In this document: piece by piece, positions 13,704 to 14,284 of the stretch
Position numbering within the stretch: position 1 is the first letter of the stretch
Layout of the letters: each line of letters begins with the position of its first letter
Assembly: GCA_947460225.1 (NCBI GenBank)
Contig: CANHHI010000025.1
Coordinates: 1-14,284, forward strand
Source: Flavobacteriales bacterium
GTDB lineage: Bacteria > Bacteroidota > Bacteroidia > Flavobacteriales_D > CANHHI01
Length of the DNA: 14,284 bases
Direction: 5' to 3'
Notes under the pieces: generated by a model
Database searches by the model: none
Told to the model about the DNA's origin: nothing
The model's input: the letters and a program-made list of their open reading frames with translations, nothing else
Translations under genes and position numbers: made by a program

Positions 13704-14284
13704 TGGAAAAATTACTGGAACAACACCGCATGAAGTTGCCCAATGTGTTGGCGCAATACTTGCCGAGTTTTTCGGTGGATTTTGTGCAAAATTTGCTTTT
13801 TGCGCACCCTGTTTTGTTTCACGTGCATGCGCCCAGAAAAAGCAAACTCGGGGATTTTCGCCCCATTCAAAAGCACTACACCTACCACCACATTACGGTT
13901 AATCAAAACTTAGAGCCTTATACTTTTTTAATCACCACTTTGCATGAAATTGCGCATTTAATTACCTATATTCGCTATGAAAATGCCGTTTTGCCCCATG
14001 GCAAGGAATGGAAACAATGCTTTTCGGAATTGATTGGGGTGTTTTTAGATAAAAACCACTTTCCGCCTTTGATAGAAGAGGCACTCAAAAAATATGCTAA
14101 AAACATAAAAGCCACCTCTTGCAGCGATGTACAATTGCAAAAAGCCTTGCTGTTGAGCGAAAATCCAGAGGCTGTTACTTTGGATACCTTGCCCATGGGG
14201 CAGAAATTTATGTTGCAGGGCAATATTTTTCAGAAAATTTCCAAACAAAGAACACGCTATTTGTGTTTGAATTTAAACAATAAA
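13703..14284 (+). CDS. SprT-like zinc-metallopeptidase-fold protein (3' partial)
   Basis: The frame opens at the ATG at 13703, sharing one base with the MBL stop, and is still open after 194 codons at the window end. Residues 81-85 are the zinc motif HEIAH, followed by H99 in LPHGKEWK as the third ligand. Other family marks are RKSKLGDFRP (44-53), HHITVNQNLEPYTFLITTLHE, KATSCSD and the late RTRYLCL. This matches the roughly 200-residue SprT-like proteins of Bacteroidota, related to the SprT/Spartan group; some are labelled transcription elongation protein SprT. Few residues should be missing. Whether it is a protease acting on DNA-bound proteins, as Spartan is, or has another role is unknown. 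Confidence 0.88.
   Translation, partial: MEKLLEQHRMKLPNVLAQYLPSFSVDFVQNLLFAHPVLFHVHAPRKSKLGDFRPIQKHYTYHHITVNQNLEPYTFLITTLHEIAHLITYIRYENAVLPHGKEWKQCFSELIGVFLDKNHFPPLIEEALKKYAKNIKATSCSDVQLQKALLLSENPEAVTLDTLPMGQKFMLQGNIFQKISKQRTRYLCLNLNNK

Overview
The window reads as an ordinary chromosomal stretch of a member of the Bacteroidota. The grounds are: (1) recurrent promoter-like pairs of the Bacteroidota type (TTTG, about 20 nt, TAnnTTTG); (2) an IspG of the long form with a large central insertion, as in Bacteroidota, Chlamydiae and plants; (3) a PpiD/SurA-like isomerase and a TolB-like/beta-barrel fusion of the lengths typical of that phylum; (4) little sign of Shine-Dalgarno sequences before starts. 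Most genes look about 42-47% GC in hand-counted lines. I cannot place it below phylum.

Layout. Bases 1-7578 hold a rightward series: a 5'-truncated periplasmic PPIase (1-2030), a terminator, then a tight pepT - HAD phosphatase - vanX-like D-Ala-D-Ala dipeptidase cluster (2084-4753), then ispG (4790-6712) overlapped by a PLP-dependent ACC deaminase/D-cysteine desulfhydrase family gene (6688-7578). Bases 7579-8190 have no gene but are dense in structure: a strong promoter match followed at once by a 146-nt nested inverted repeat (best read as a structured, 6S-like small RNA), copies of GTCAGGTTGGG followed by T tracts, and several hairpins with 3-nt loops. A small coiled-coil/membrane protein follows (8191-8511). 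Two arrays of one REP-like repeat family sit in opposite orientation at 7523-7595 and 8531-8637, each at the 3' end of a larger gene. Leftward from there lie the stop of a 1052-aa TolB-like/outer-membrane barrel protein (8639-11797, minus) and a DUF4268-type protein with a PD-(D/E)XK nuclease-like N-terminus (11844-12983, minus, distinctly AT-rich). A face-to-face overlapping promoter pair separates it from a metallo-beta-lactamase-fold hydrolase (13053-13703) and a SprT-like zinc-metallopeptidase-fold gene that runs off the window end (13703-14284).

How the genes fit together. PPIase, VanX-like dipeptidase and the TolB-like/barrel protein act in the envelope; PepT and VanX could both recycle short peptides; IspG is the housekeeping MEP-pathway enzyme. 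The part least explained by known families is 7523-8641: the predicted small RNA, its 12-bp complement to a downstream repeat ending in a T tract, and the variable-stem hairpin family at gene 3' ends. None of this was checked by folding or database search.
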